Assembly: GCF_000820845.2 (NCBI RefSeq)
Contig: NZ_CBXV010000008.1
Span: 251,001 to 315,000, forward strand
Source: Pyrinomonas methylaliphatogenes
GTDB lineage: Bacteria > Acidobacteriota > Blastocatellia > Pyrinomonadales > Pyrinomonadaceae
DNA: 64,000 nucleotides
Direction of reading: 5' to 3'
Shown here: positions 56,020 through 64,000 of the stretch, in pieces
Layout of the letters: each line of letters opens with the position of its first letter
Position numbering within the stretch: position 1 is the first letter of the stretch
Program-made: the position numbers and the translations under genes
The notes under the pieces: model-generated
Seen by the model: the letters and a program-made list of their open reading frames with translations, nothing else
Database searches by the model: none
What the model was told of the DNA's origin: nothing

Positions 56020-56910
56020 ATGACCGATGTCGTTTTGATCGCCAACCCTTGCGCGCGCGGCGTCGCGGGACGTCGGCGCGGTGAGATCGCATCCTTGACG
56101 TCAGCGCTCGCGCGATGCGGACTGCGTATCGAGACGTGCTGGACGACCGGCCCGGGCGACGCGACACATCTCGCCTCGCGAGCTTTGGGCGACGGCGCAG
56201 GGATCATCATCGCCGCTGGAGGCGACGGGACGACCAACGAGATCCTGCAATCGATCGTCGGGACCAAGGTCAAATTGGCCATCTGGCCCGCCGGCACGGC
56301 AAACGTGCTCGCGCGCGCGCTCGCGCTGCCGACCTCCGTCGAACGCGCAGTCGCCGCCATCATACAAGGCCGAACCAGAAGCATCTATCCCGGAATCGCC
56401 ACAAGCGACGCCACGGGCCTCAAACGCTACTTCCTGCTCATGGCCGGAATAGGGCTCGACGCTTCGATCGTCGCTCGCGTGCGACCTCGTCTCAAAAGCC
56501 GTCTGGGGCAATTGGCTTTTTGGATCTCCGGCGTCGAGCATCTCCTGTCCTGGCATCTCACCCCCTTTCGGATCGAAATCGATGGGCGCACCATCGAAGC
56601 GACGTTTGCGGCCATTGGGCGCGCGCCGCGATATGGCGGCGAACTTGCGATCACACCCAATGCTCGGCTGGACCAGCCGGAGTTCGAGATATGCATCGTC
56701 TCGTCCCGCAGCCGTTGGCGCTATCTTCAACTGCTGTGGCGCGCGATCTTCGATCGCTTGATCGAGGACGCGCATGATTGCCTGCTGCTGCGCGCCTCTC
56801 AACTCCGAGCTCGAGGCGAGGCCGCGGTGCAAGTCGATGGCGAATTGATCGGGCGGCTGCCGATGAGTTTCACCATCTCCGCTTCGCCAGTTGAGATCAT
56901 CGTCCCTTGA
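56020..56910 (+). CDS. Diacylglycerol/lipid kinase (DagK/YegS family)
   Basis: 296 residues of the DAGK catalytic family that phosphorylates lipids such as diacylglycerol at the membrane. N-terminal VVLIANPCARG, the nucleotide loop AAGGDGTTNEILQ near 66-78, PAGTANVLARALALP near 90-104 and LMAGIGLDASIVARV fit; the C-terminal domain has GGELAITPNARLDQPEFEI and QVDGELIG. It reads toward the AlaX gene, whose start is 10 bp after the stop. No membrane helix, as usual. Confidence 0.9.
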   Translation: MTDVVLIANPCARGVAGRRRGEIASLTSALARCGLRIETCWTTGPGDATHLASRALGDGAGIIIAAGGDGTTNEILQSIVGTKVKLAIWPAGTANVLARALALPTSVERAVAAIIQGRTRSIYPGIATSDATGLKRYFLLMAGIGLDASIVARVRPRLKSRLGQLAFWISGVEHLLSWHLTPFRIEIDGRTIEATFAAIGRAPRYGGELAITPNARLDQPEFEICIVSSRSRWRYLQLLWRAIFDRLIEDAHDCLLLRASQLRARGEAAVQVDGELIGRLPMSFTISASPVEIIVP

Positions 56911-56920
56911 CGAGGTAAAG

Positions 56921-58150
56921 ATGATGACCGAAAGGCTCTACTACGATGATGCGCACCTGATGGAGTTCGAAGCGCGCGTCCTCGCCGTCGAGAAGTTGAA
57001 CGATTCCCGCGTCGCGGTCCTGCTCGATCGCACGGCCTTCTACCCGACGGGCGGCGGTCAGCCTTCGGATACGGGAACGCTGGGCGAAGCGCGCGTCATC
57101 GAGTGCATCGACGCAGAGGATCGCATCCTCCACATCATTGAGGGACCGCTCCCCGAAATCGGACAACATATCGTTGGTAAAATAGACCGATTGCGTCGCC
57201 TCACACACTTGCAACAGCATACCGGACAACACATCCTGTCGCAGGCTTTTCAAAAGCTGTTCGGAGCAGAGACGCGCGGTTTTCGCATCATGGATCGCAT
57301 CTCGGAGATCGATCTCGCGCTCGCGGCCCCCTGCGAAGAAATGATCGCGCGCGCCATCGAACTGGCCAATCAGATAGTCTGGGAAGACCGCCCGATCAAG
57401 ATCCATTACCTCGCGGCACGAGAAGCTTCCCGACTCGCTTTACGCCGCGAACCAACACGTGGCGGGATTTTGCGTCTAGTCGAAATCGAAGACTTCGACC
57501 TCACCCCATGCGGCGGAACACACGCGAAAAGGACCGGCGAAGTCGGCCTTATCCTCGCGCGGTCATGGGAGCGCGCCAAAAGAATGACGCGCCTGAGGTT
57601 CGTCGCTGGCATACGCGCGCTCGCCGATTACACGCAAATCAACCGCATCGCGCACCGAGTCGCGCTCATGCTCAGCAGCGAGCGAGATGATTTAGCCGAT
57701 CGCGTCGCACGATTGCTCGAAGAGAACAAGGGTCTAGCGAAACGGGTCCGTGAGCTCGAAACTCAGCTCGCGCATCGGGAGATCGAAGAGATGCTCACAA
57801 CGGCACCGCGTCGCGCCGATGGGGCGGGGGTCATCGCACGCCTCTTCCCACAGCGTTCCCCAGAGGCGCTCAAATCCTTAGCATTAGCGGCACGCTCATT
57901 CCCGAAGACCGTTGCGCTTCTCGGCAGCTATGAAGCGGACTCGGCCTACCTGATCTTCGCCCGGTCCGCTGATCTCGACGAAGAGATGAACAGATTGATC
58001 GAGCGGGCGTGTGCCGAAATCGGCGGGCGTGGCGGCGGGCGCGCAGATTTCGCGCAAGGCGGCGGTAAAGGCGACCTCAAGCGAGTGGAGGCGACGCTGC
58101 AGATGATCGCCTGCGAACTTCTCGGTGAAACGCACAAGCTTGAAACTTAA
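56921..58150 (+). CDS. Alanyl-tRNA editing protein, AlaX long form with DHHA1 domain
   Basis: 409 residues. An AlaX trans-editing enzyme that removes Ser or Gly mischarged on tRNA-Ala. The N-terminal strand YDDAHLMEFEARVL and FYPTGGGQPSDTGTL, the editing metal motifs HLQQHTGQHILSQAF and LTPCGGTHAKRTGEVG, then a coiled coil (about 240-290) and a C-terminal DHHA1 domain (GGRGGGRADFAQGGG). ATG 56921 follows GAGG; 56924 is another option. The aminoacylation domain of AlaRS is absent. tRNA-Ala follows 85 bp downstream on the same strand. Confidence 0.92.
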   Translation: MMTERLYYDDAHLMEFEARVLAVEKLNDSRVAVLLDRTAFYPTGGGQPSDTGTLGEARVIECIDAEDRILHIIEGPLPEIGQHIVGKIDRLRRLTHLQQHTGQHILSQAFQKLFGAETRGFRIMDRISEIDLALAAPCEEMIARAIELANQIVWEDRPIKIHYLAAREASRLALRREPTRGGILRLVEIEDFDLTPCGGTHAKRTGEVGLILARSWERAKRMTRLRFVAGIRALADYTQINRIAHRVALMLSSERDDLADRVARLLEENKGLAKRVRELETQLAHREIEEMLTTAPRRADGAGVIARLFPQRSPEALKSLALAARSFPKTVALLGSYEADSAYLIFARSADLDEEMNRLIERACAEIGGRGGGRADFAQGGGKGDLKRVEATLQMIACELLGETHKLET

Positions 58151-58192
58151 AGTCGGATGACAGTTTCAAAGCCGATGCCAGAACGTCTCAAC

Positions 58193-58220
58193 TTGACTTC
58201 TGAAAGGCGGAAAGTAAAAT
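58193..58220 (+). promoter_or_regulatory. Promoter of tRNA-Ala
   Basis: TTGACT (58193-58198), 16 bp, TAAAAT (58215-58220), 15 bp before the mature tRNA 5' end. Good match and good position. Confidence 0.65.
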
Positions 58221-58235
58221 TAATCCTTCCCGTGT

Positions 58236-58311
<76 letters not shown>

Positions 58312-58403
58312 TCTCATCTCTCGTTCGCAGCCTGCGAAGGGGAAAGCTAATCCCGGTTAAGCCCGCCTCAAGGTCGCGCCCCCGCTTCGGTATCCCTGCA
58401 GTG

Positions 58404-58500
58404 GCTAAGCATCGCCAAACGTCACAAATTGATTGATCAAATCCTTTCCCGAGCGGTCGGCAGCAGACGCGCTAAGCATCACCAAACGTCACAAACTGAT
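58404..58500. repeat. Paired direct repeat I (30 bp, offset 67)
   Basis: Bases 58404-58433 and 58471-58500 (GCTAAGCATC[G/A]CCAAACG, TCACAAA[T/C]TGAT) differ at two positions. The insert is 37 bp (58434-58470). It lies between tRNA-Ala and the 3' end of the sensor kinase gene. Confidence 0.93.
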
Positions 58501-58590
58501 CTCTTTTGAAGGCATCAGATGGCGACAAACCGCCAGAGTCCGACGATCGCGCTCCCGATTTATATCGGTGGCAGGACTGGGGCGAACCTC

Positions 58591-60558
58591 TCATAAACGC
58601 GGCAAGGTGAAGCTGAATTTCGAGCCGCGCCCCACTTCCGATTCGAGCGACACTTGCCCTTTATGCCGTTCGACGACTTCACGCACAAAAGCTAACCCCA
58701 ACCCAGTAGATTCTTCGTCCTTCTCCTGGCCATCGCGCGCCACGCGATAGAATTTTTCCCACACGCGATCCCGCGCTTCCGGCGGGATGCCGTAGCCTTG
58801 ATCCTCGACGATGACGCGCACGGCATCGGCTTCAAGCTCGGTCGAGACAGTCACCGTCGTCTTCTCCGGACTATAACGGATCGCATTATCCACCAGATTG
58901 GCAACCGCGCGCATGATGAGCCCGCGATCGGCGGCGACGGGCGGGATCTTGCCATTCGTCTTTTCGATCAGACGGATACGCTTCTTCTTCGCCGCCGCTT
59001 GGAAATTAGAGACCGTCTCGCGCACGACTTCATCGAGCCGTAAAGGGACTTGCCTCATCTCCTGACGATCGGCAGCCTCGAGCCGCGTCAGCCGGAGGAA
59101 AGTGTCGATCATACGCGATAGACGTTGCGACTCTTGGTGGATGATGGTCGCAAACTCGCGCGCATCCGCCGGCAGATTCTCATCCATCGCGAGCAGCTCA
59201 GCGAAGCCATTGATGCTCGTGATCGGCGTGCGCAACTCATGCGACATCAGCGAGACCATGTCGCTACGCAGCTGTTCATATTCTTTCAAGCGCGTGATGT
59301 CGCGCACGGCGAGGAGAAAGCCGACTGGCCCGGCGCTTGGCTCTACGATCAGCGAGATCCGCAACGCGAGGGTGCGATCTCGCTCAGCGTAATAGAGTTC
59401 ACGCTCATAAGGCTCGCCCGTCTGTAAGACACGCCTGACGGCGATGGCCGGTTCATCGAAAACGCCCGTCCGAAATCGATCGAGGAGCGAGAAGAGATCG
59501 AGCGCGCGCATCTCTTCCGCTTCCGCCTCGACCAAAATTTCCATCGCGCGGTTAACGATCGCCAAAGTCCCATCGAGATAGGCGATCGCGTAAGCGTCCG
59601 AAGTCTGTGTCAGCGCGTTTGCCGCAAACCCTCGTTCGATCAACTGACCGCTCACGACCCCGAAAAGCTCCAAGCGCTTTCGAGCCGCCCGCGTCGAGAT
59701 CAACGCCGGAAACTTTCGACCGACAGACTTCTCCAAAGCCCTTTGACGCTGGAAGCTCCGTGCGATCTGCGCTGCGATCGAATCGAGCAACCCGCGGTCC
59801 GTCTGGGCGAAAGGCTCGTTGAGATGGACCAGCAAAGCGCCCACTTCCTGCGCTTCATGGATGAGCGGAACGGCCACTTTCCTGCCGCTCGGATTCACCT
59901 GCAGCGCGCGCGCGCGCAAAGCCCGCTCACATAAGGCCACCCCTTCACGCCACTCGCGCAGCCGATCCAGCTCGGCGGCGGAGCCGTTCTCAGCCGCCCG
60001 ATGGCGCGCCGCCGGTTGCAACAGACCGCCCCGATCGAGTTGGAAGATGATCGCCTCCTCTAAATCAAAGATCGAATCGAGCAGGCGTAATGCCGCATCC
60101 ACTCGCTCACCTGCTTTCGATGCGAGGCGATCGACTTCAAAAGCCCTCGTCTCAACGGCGCGCGTAAGCGCCGCGTCGATCTCCCCTAACCGCCTCACCT
60201 GCACCGCCGCCGCCCCCAGCCACAAACCCAGCGCGCACGGCGCAAAGACCGTGTCGATGCCGAGCAGCGCTGACGCTCCGAAACTGAGGCCGCAGAGGAT
60301 GAGAAGCGCTCCGCAGATGAGCCCGAGCGCGCGTCGCCCGCCGAGGCGCTCTACGGCGAAACCGGCCCCGAAACTTGCGGCCAAGATGCACATCAAACCG
60401 ACCCACCGCGGCGGCGCCACGACACCATCTCGATGCTCTATGATGAAAAGTCTCTGCGCTGGCTCGAGCAATCCTCCGAACCACAAAGCGGCGGCAAGGA
60501 GCCCGGAAAGAAGAGAAGACGAAATTGAGATGACGAGGGAGCGGAGATGAGAACTCAT
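58591..60558 (-). CDS. Sensor histidine kinase with GAF and PAS domains
   Basis: 655 residues from ATG 60558. About four N-terminal membrane helices, a GAF-like domain (about 155-290, LLDSIFDLEEAIIFQLDRGGLL, LIHEAQEVGALLVHLNEPF), a PAS domain (LTQTSDAYAIAYLDGTLAIVNRAMEIL with GPVGFLLAVRDIT), HisKA with phospho-His in SLMSHELRTPITSINGF and HATPase (NLVDNAIRYSPEKT, VEDQGYGIPPEARDRVWEKF, GLGLAFVREVVERHKG). No response-regulator gene is adjacent, so it is an orphan kinase. The longer frame to 60741 lacks a start signal and is Arg-rich. Confidence 0.92.
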   Translation of the reverse strand: MSSHLRSLVISISSSLLSGLLAAALWFGGLLEPAQRLFIIEHRDGVVAPPRWVGLMCILAASFGAGFAVERLGGRRALGLICGALLILCGLSFGASALLGIDTVFAPCALGLWLGAAAVQVRRLGEIDAALTRAVETRAFEVDRLASKAGERVDAALRLLDSIFDLEEAIIFQLDRGGLLQPAARHRAAENGSAAELDRLREWREGVALCERALRARALQVNPSGRKVAVPLIHEAQEVGALLVHLNEPFAQTDRGLLDSIAAQIARSFQRQRALEKSVGRKFPALISTRAARKRLELFGVVSGQLIERGFAANALTQTSDAYAIAYLDGTLAIVNRAMEILVEAEAEEMRALDLFSLLDRFRTGVFDEPAIAVRRVLQTGEPYERELYYAERDRTLALRISLIVEPSAGPVGFLLAVRDITRLKEYEQLRSDMVSLMSHELRTPITSINGFAELLAMDENLPADAREFATIIHQESQRLSRMIDTFLRLTRLEAADRQEMRQVPLRLDEVVRETVSNFQAAAKKKRIRLIEKTNGKIPPVAADRGLIMRAVANLVDNAIRYSPEKTTVTVSTELEADAVRVIVEDQGYGIPPEARDRVWEKFYRVARDGQEKDEESTGLGLAFVREVVERHKGQVSLESEVGRGSKFSFTLPRL

Positions 60559-60809
60559 TTGATCGCGTGACGTCCCGTTTCGGGATGCATCTTCGGTTGG
60601 ATAACTTCTCGGAAGCGCCCCGACGAACGCGGGGCGCGAGGTGATTATACACCGACAACTCGCGTTTAACACAAGCTTTTTTTCGACAAACGGCGGGCCA
60701 GGCTGATACGGGGCCCTCCTGCGGCTGGCGAAGATGGCCATTCCCGTCGAGCGGGTTTCGGGGGATTACTAAGCGTCTTCCCGGTTTCTCGCCGCCGGAC
60801 CGGTGCCGC

Positions 60810-61316
60810 TCATTTCACTTGGAAACTCCTTGCGATGCTATCGGTTTGGTTGCGAATGCGTTGCAGGCGATCACGCACGGCGGTGAAATGCAGAACGTAG
60901 ATGGTTCGCGGATCTGCTTGCAGGTAGTAGATGATCCCAGCCATGGGACGTCCGCCCTGTGTGAATTCGTAAGAGGTTACGATGCCGTTTAAACGTCCAG
61001 CGAAGCGTTCTTCGCGCCCTTCGACGAATCCAGGCCGGAAGCGCAGATTCTGCTCGCGGTCACGCCGCGCCAAATCCGATGGAGTCGTCCCGGCCTCGAC
61101 GATCTCCTTACGGACGCGCAAGTAGCCGTCGCTCTGATCGCCATAGACGAACTCGGTCGATGAGACCAGGCCTTCTCCGCGAGAGACGGGGCGCCACACT
61201 GGAGATGGGAACTCGATGACGAAATCATCACCAGCGCTCTTCTCTTGCGCCCAGGCAGACGAGATGGAGAACGGCAGCAGAAGCGAAAGGATGAGCACAG
61301 CCTGTCGATGCCTCAT
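60810..61316 (-). CDS. Exported hypothetical protein
   Basis: 168 residues from ATG 61316 with AAGGAG eight bases upstream. The signal peptide is MRHRQAVLILSLLLPFSISSAWAQ. The mature part (FVIEFPSPVWRPVSRGEGLVSSTEFVYGDQSDGYLRVRKEI, then GIVTSYEFTQGGRPMAGIIYYLQADPRTIYVLHFTAVRDRLQRIRNQTDSIARSF) looks like the periplasmic domains of the PsbP/DUF1795 kind that sense or bind a ligand, but I do not commit to it. It follows rph on the same strand by 85 bp. Confidence 0.8.
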   Translation of the reverse strand: MRHRQAVLILSLLLPFSISSAWAQEKSAGDDFVIEFPSPVWRPVSRGEGLVSSTEFVYGDQSDGYLRVRKEIVEAGTTPSDLARRDREQNLRFRPGFVEGREERFAGRLNGIVTSYEFTQGGRPMAGIIYYLQADPRTIYVLHFTAVRDRLQRIRNQTDSIARSFQVK

Positions 61317-61401
61317 AGGACCGCTCCTTGAAGACTCCACCCAATCATACCCGCAAAGAGTGCGGATTGGGAACCCGGCTGAGCTGCTTGCGCTCGATGC
61401 G

Positions 61402-62145
61402 TCACCGAACTGGCGAGGCAGCTTGGGCGATCGCCGCGCGCTGGGCGATGAGCAGTTGTTCGATCCCTTGTCGCGCAAGTGCGAGGAGAGAATCCAGCTC
61501 ATCGCGCGTGAAAGGCGTATGCTCCGCCGTGCCCTGCAATTCGACGAAGCGCCCATCGCCAGTGCAGACGACGTTCATATCGACCTCGGCGCGGGAATCC
61601 TCATCATATTTGAGGTCGAGCAGCGGTGTGCCATCAACGATGCCGACGCTGACCGCGGCCACCTCGCCTTTAACGGGCGAGCGCTCGAGCCGTCCTCCGC
61701 TCACCAAGCGATGGCAAGCGAGCGCGAAAGCGACATAGGCTCCGGTTATCGAAGCGGTGCGCGTCCCACCATCGGCCTGCAAGACATCACAGTCGATCGT
61801 AATGGTACGCTCGCCGAGCGCAGTCAAATCGGCGATCGCGCGCAAGGCGCGCCCGATCAAACGTTGAATCTCTTGTGTGCGTCCCGAAGGGCCGCTCCGG
61901 CTCGTTTCGCGCGGCGTTCGCTGTTGCGTCGCACGCGGCAACATCGCATACTCGGCGGTGATCCAGCCTTGCCCCGTGCCGCGCAGAAACGGCGGGACCC
62001 GCTCTTCAAACGAAGCTGTACAGATGACGCGCGTTTGCCCCATCTCGATCAGCGCCGAGCCTTCCGCATAAGGCATGAAGTCGGGTGTGATACGGACGGG
62101 GCGCAGTTGATCAGCGCGTCTTCCATCGGTGCGTGTGTAGCTCAT
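61402..62145 (-). CDS. rph: Ribonuclease PH
   Basis: RNase PH trims nucleotides after the CCA end of tRNA precursors using phosphate. 247 residues. [69 protein letters not shown] and the [23 protein letters not shown] motif ([12 protein letters not shown]) are all present. GAGGAAG precedes the ATG. It lies between murI downstream-on-strand order and the exported protein; rph-murI closeness is common. Confidence 0.96.
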   Translation of the reverse strand: MSYTRTDGRRADQLRPVRITPDFMPYAEGSALIEMGQTRVICTASFEERVPPFLRGTGQGWITAEYAMLPRATQQRTPRETSRSGPSGRTQEIQRLIGRALRAIADLTALGERTITIDCDVLQADGGTRTASITGAYVAFALACHRLVSGGRLERSPVKGEVAAVSVGIVDGTPLLDLKYDEDSRAEVDMNVVCTGDGRFVELQGTAEHTPFTRDELDSLLALARQGIEQLLIAQRAAIAQAASPVR

Positions 62146-62277
62146 CGGCTTCCTCGATCGAACCCATAAAGTTGAACTGCTCGGCAGAAGGACAATGGTC
62201 AGATCTCTTGCTCAACCCCCTGAAGCGTGCGCCCTCAAAATTAACTGAGATGAGATGCTGAAAGCCAGCGCGATCTA

Positions 62278-63102
62278 CTATATCTCCACAGCCTCCAGCA
62301 CCTTCGGGGCGCGGCCCAAGAACCGCTCGGCGACGCGCGCAAAGCGTTCAGCGGCATCGGTGACGTAGAAATGGTCCAGATCATCACACAAGCTTCGCGC
62401 GCGCTTTTCCACGGGAGCGTGCGCGAGCCCCTCTTCCTCCAAGAGCCGCGCGACCTGTTCGGCCACCGCTTCGCCTGACTCGATGATACGCACCGTCTCT
62501 CCCATCACGCTCTGAATTGTTCGGCGTAGAAGCGGATAGTGTGTGCAACCGAGCACCAGCGTGTCGATCTCAGCCAAGCGCAGATCGCGCAGGTATTCTT
62601 CAGCCACCATCCGCGCCACCTCCGTATCGGCCCACCCCTCTTCCGCGAGCGGGACGAAGAGCGGACAGGCGCGCTCCAAAACTTCAGCTCGAGGGGCGAG
62701 CTGCAAAATAGCGCGCGTGTAAGCCCGGCTTTTGACCGTCGCCTCGGTCGCGATGACGCCGATCCGCCCATGGGGCGATGACTGGACCGCAGCGCGCGCG
62801 CCCGGTTCGATCACCCCGATGACTGGCGCTTCGATCGCGCGACGCACTGCTGGGAGAGCTAAGGCCGACGCCGTGTTGCAAGCGACGACGAGCAATTTGA
62901 TGCCATGACGCGCGAGGAATCGCGCGTTTTCCACGGCATAGCGCTCGACCGTCGTCAGCGATTTCGTGCCGTAGGGCACGCGCGCCGTGTCGCCCAAATA
63001 GACGAACTTTTCGTTCGGCAAGCGCTCATGGAGCGCGCGGTAGACGGTCAGACCGCCAACGCCGCTATCGAAGATGCCAATCGGTAGCTCTCTCTTCGCC
63101 AT
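62278..63102 (-). CDS. murI: Glutamate racemase
   Basis: MurI makes D-glutamate for peptidoglycan. The 274 residues from ATG 63102 (GAGGAG upstream) include GIFDSGVGGLTVYRAL, YLGDTARVPYGTKS, catalytic Cys in VVACNTASALALP, VIGVIEPGARAAV and the second Cys in LVLGCTHYPLLRRTI. The upstream 38 residues of the longer frame (MDSQMVPVGPLRLRI) do not match the family. A 7-bp inverted repeat (GAATCCA 63209-63215, TGGATTC 63242-63248) lies in the gap upstream. Confidence 0.96.
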   Translation of the reverse strand: MAKRELPIGIFDSGVGGLTVYRALHERLPNEKFVYLGDTARVPYGTKSLTTVERYAVENARFLARHGIKLLVVACNTASALALPAVRRAIEAPVIGVIEPGARAAVQSSPHGRIGVIATEATVKSRAYTRAILQLAPRAEVLERACPLFVPLAEEGWADTEVARMVAEEYLRDLRLAEIDTLVLGCTHYPLLRRTIQSVMGETVRIIESGEAVAEQVARLLEEEGLAHAPVEKRARSLCDDLDHFYVTDAAERFARVAERFLGRAPKVLEAVEI

Positions 63103-63413
63103 CGCTCCTCGCCGACAAATTGAGATCCCGCCAACCTCGAGAGCCGAGGCTCGTGCAAGCTTACAATCCCCGATCCGCAACCGCAAAGGGCCAACGGGAA
63201 CCATTTGGGAATCCATTTTTTTGAAGAGGAATCCGAATTTTTGGATTCACTCTGCCCCCACCATGCGCGCTGCGGGGGTCACTTTGTCAGTTAACCATTC
63301 GCCCCACAATGAGATGAGCAAAGGCGCGTGGGCTTGGAATGGGATTTGCTTAAGGTTTAAGAGAAGCTCGCTTAATCTTTTCACAACGACCTGAAAATTC
63401 GGAGGAGATCCAC
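63103..63413. other. Divergent gap between murI and the outer-membrane receptor
   Basis: 311 bp without a gene. It contains the inverted repeat GAATCCA/TGGATTC (63209-63248), T-rich stretches (63214-63222 and 63237-63242), and GGAGGAG (63401-63407) as the ribosome-binding site of the receptor gene. No paired repeat is visible. Confidence 0.6.
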
Positions 63414-64000
63414 ATGCGAACGAAAGCGATCTGCTATCTCTTAGTGTCACTCTTCGCGCTCTCCATGCTAGGGGAGGCCCAAACGGGCACTTCCTCAATC
63501 CGAGGCATCGTCACCGATCCACAAGGCAACGCCGTCACAGGGGCCACCGTCACCTTGAGCAACGAGGCTCGGAATTTCGTTCGAACGGCGACCACCAACG
63601 AGTCAGGCGTCTTTGCCTTCGATCTGCTTCAACCCGGCACCTATCAAGTTGAAGTCGAAGCGACTGGCTTCAAAAAAGCCCTAATCAGAGAGGTTCGAGC
63701 GCTAGTCGCCAAACCGACCGAGATCACCGTACAACTTGAGATCGGTCAGATCACCGAAGCGGTGACCGTCCAAGCGGCGGGCGAGATACTTCTTAACACT
63801 CAAGATGCGAGCCTAGGCAATAATTTCGTTTCGCAACAGATCATACAGCTTCCGCTCGAAGCGCGTAATCCGATTTCGCTGCTCACGCTGCAACCGGGCG
63901 TCACGCCAGACGGCAACGTGACTGGGGCGCGCAGCGATCAATCGAACATCACGCTCGATGGGGTAGACATTAATGAGGCGCAAACCAACTCGATCTTCAA
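63414..64000 (+). CDS. TonB-dependent receptor / Oar-like protein, N-terminal part (cut by window edge)
   Basis: At least 195 residues from ATG 63414 with GGAGGAG upstream. Signal peptide (YLLVSLFALSMLGEAQ), then a carboxypeptidase-regulatory-like fold (IRGIVTDPQGNAVTGATVTL, GVFAFDLLQPGTYQVEVEATGF, VTVQAAGEILL) and the plug start (FVSQQIIQLPLEARNPISLLTLQPGV, NITLDGVDINEAQTNSIF). This is the standard architecture of acidobacterial TonB-like transporters. The barrel lies beyond the window, and the frame is open to base 64000. Confidence 0.92.
   Translation, partial: MRTKAICYLLVSLFALSMLGEAQTGTSSIRGIVTDPQGNAVTGATVTLSNEARNFVRTATTNESGVFAFDLLQPGTYQVEVEATGFKKALIREVRALVAKPTEITVQLEIGQITEAVTVQAAGEILLNTQDASLGNNFVSQQIIQLPLEARNPISLLTLQPGVTPDGNVTGARSDQSNITLDGVDINEAQTNSIF

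Overview
The window is a high-GC bacterial chromosome segment. Gene content points to Acidobacteriota, probably Blastocatellia (Pyrinomonas-like). The pointers are two secreted VWFA-related proteins of the type common in acidobacteria, an Oar/TonB-type outer-membrane protein opening with a carboxypeptidase-regulatory fold, and a small metabolosome locus. The lineage call is inference from family content; no marker gene was compared. Nearly all sequence is ordinary chromosome: I see no insertion sequence with a transposase, no prophage, no rRNA, and one tRNA (Ala, CGC).

Layout. 1-4.0 kb: dnaG start (cut by the window edge), mutS2 and an orphan cheB, all on the minus strand. 4.0-4.6 kb: a geneless stretch. 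4.6-11 kb: a small ORF and pckA on plus, then DUF2905, CYTH, a swivel-first aconitase and two small exported or membrane proteins on minus. 11-14.2 kb: lipB, a PLP dehydratase, lipA, YjbQ. 14.2-26.5 kb: a long minus-strand run of CPBP protease, a frameshifted acyltransferase, a membrane protein, NUDIX, folC, accD, nrnA, rbfA, infB, nusA and rimP, the last group led by a promoter and an intrinsic terminator. 26.7-32.9 kb: sulfite-oxidase-like enzyme, an XPB helicase/Bax1 nuclease pair, a DUF481 protein and hpt. 33-37.2 kb: homocysteine methyltransferase/MTHFR behind a strongly folded leader, then ECF sigma factor, anti-sigma factor and a polymer-forming membrane protein. 37.5-45.2 kb: a pilus/type II secretion operon (PilM-like, two pseudopilins, secretin with a cohesin-like tail, GspE, GspF). 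45.5-47.9 kb: two VWFA proteins. 47.9-53.2 kb: a bacterial microcompartment operon (two BMC-H shell proteins, EutN vertex protein, acylating aldehyde dehydrogenase) interleaved with a UPF0210 protein, an ACT-domain protein and a zinc-ribbon membrane protein. 53.5-64 kb: RodZ-like protein, guaB, a lipid kinase, AlaX-type editing protein, tRNA-Ala, a sensor kinase, rph, murI and the start of the outer-membrane receptor.

The most striking non-gene signal is a family of ten paired direct repeats scattered through the window. Each pair has its own sequence (about 25-45 bp, 0-3 differences) but nearly the same offset (60-72 bp, mostly 65-69), so a unique insert of about 26-39 bp, usually 36-39, sits between the copies. 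In four cases one copy is the 3' end of a gene including its stop codon. The geometry resembles ~30-bp target duplications around ~37-bp inserts, the dimensions of a single CRISPR repeat-spacer unit, but the repeats are different at every locus and no cas gene is present. I regard this as the best candidate for something undescribed. The UPF0210/ACT proteins inside the microcompartment operon and the bacterial XPB-Bax1 pair come next.
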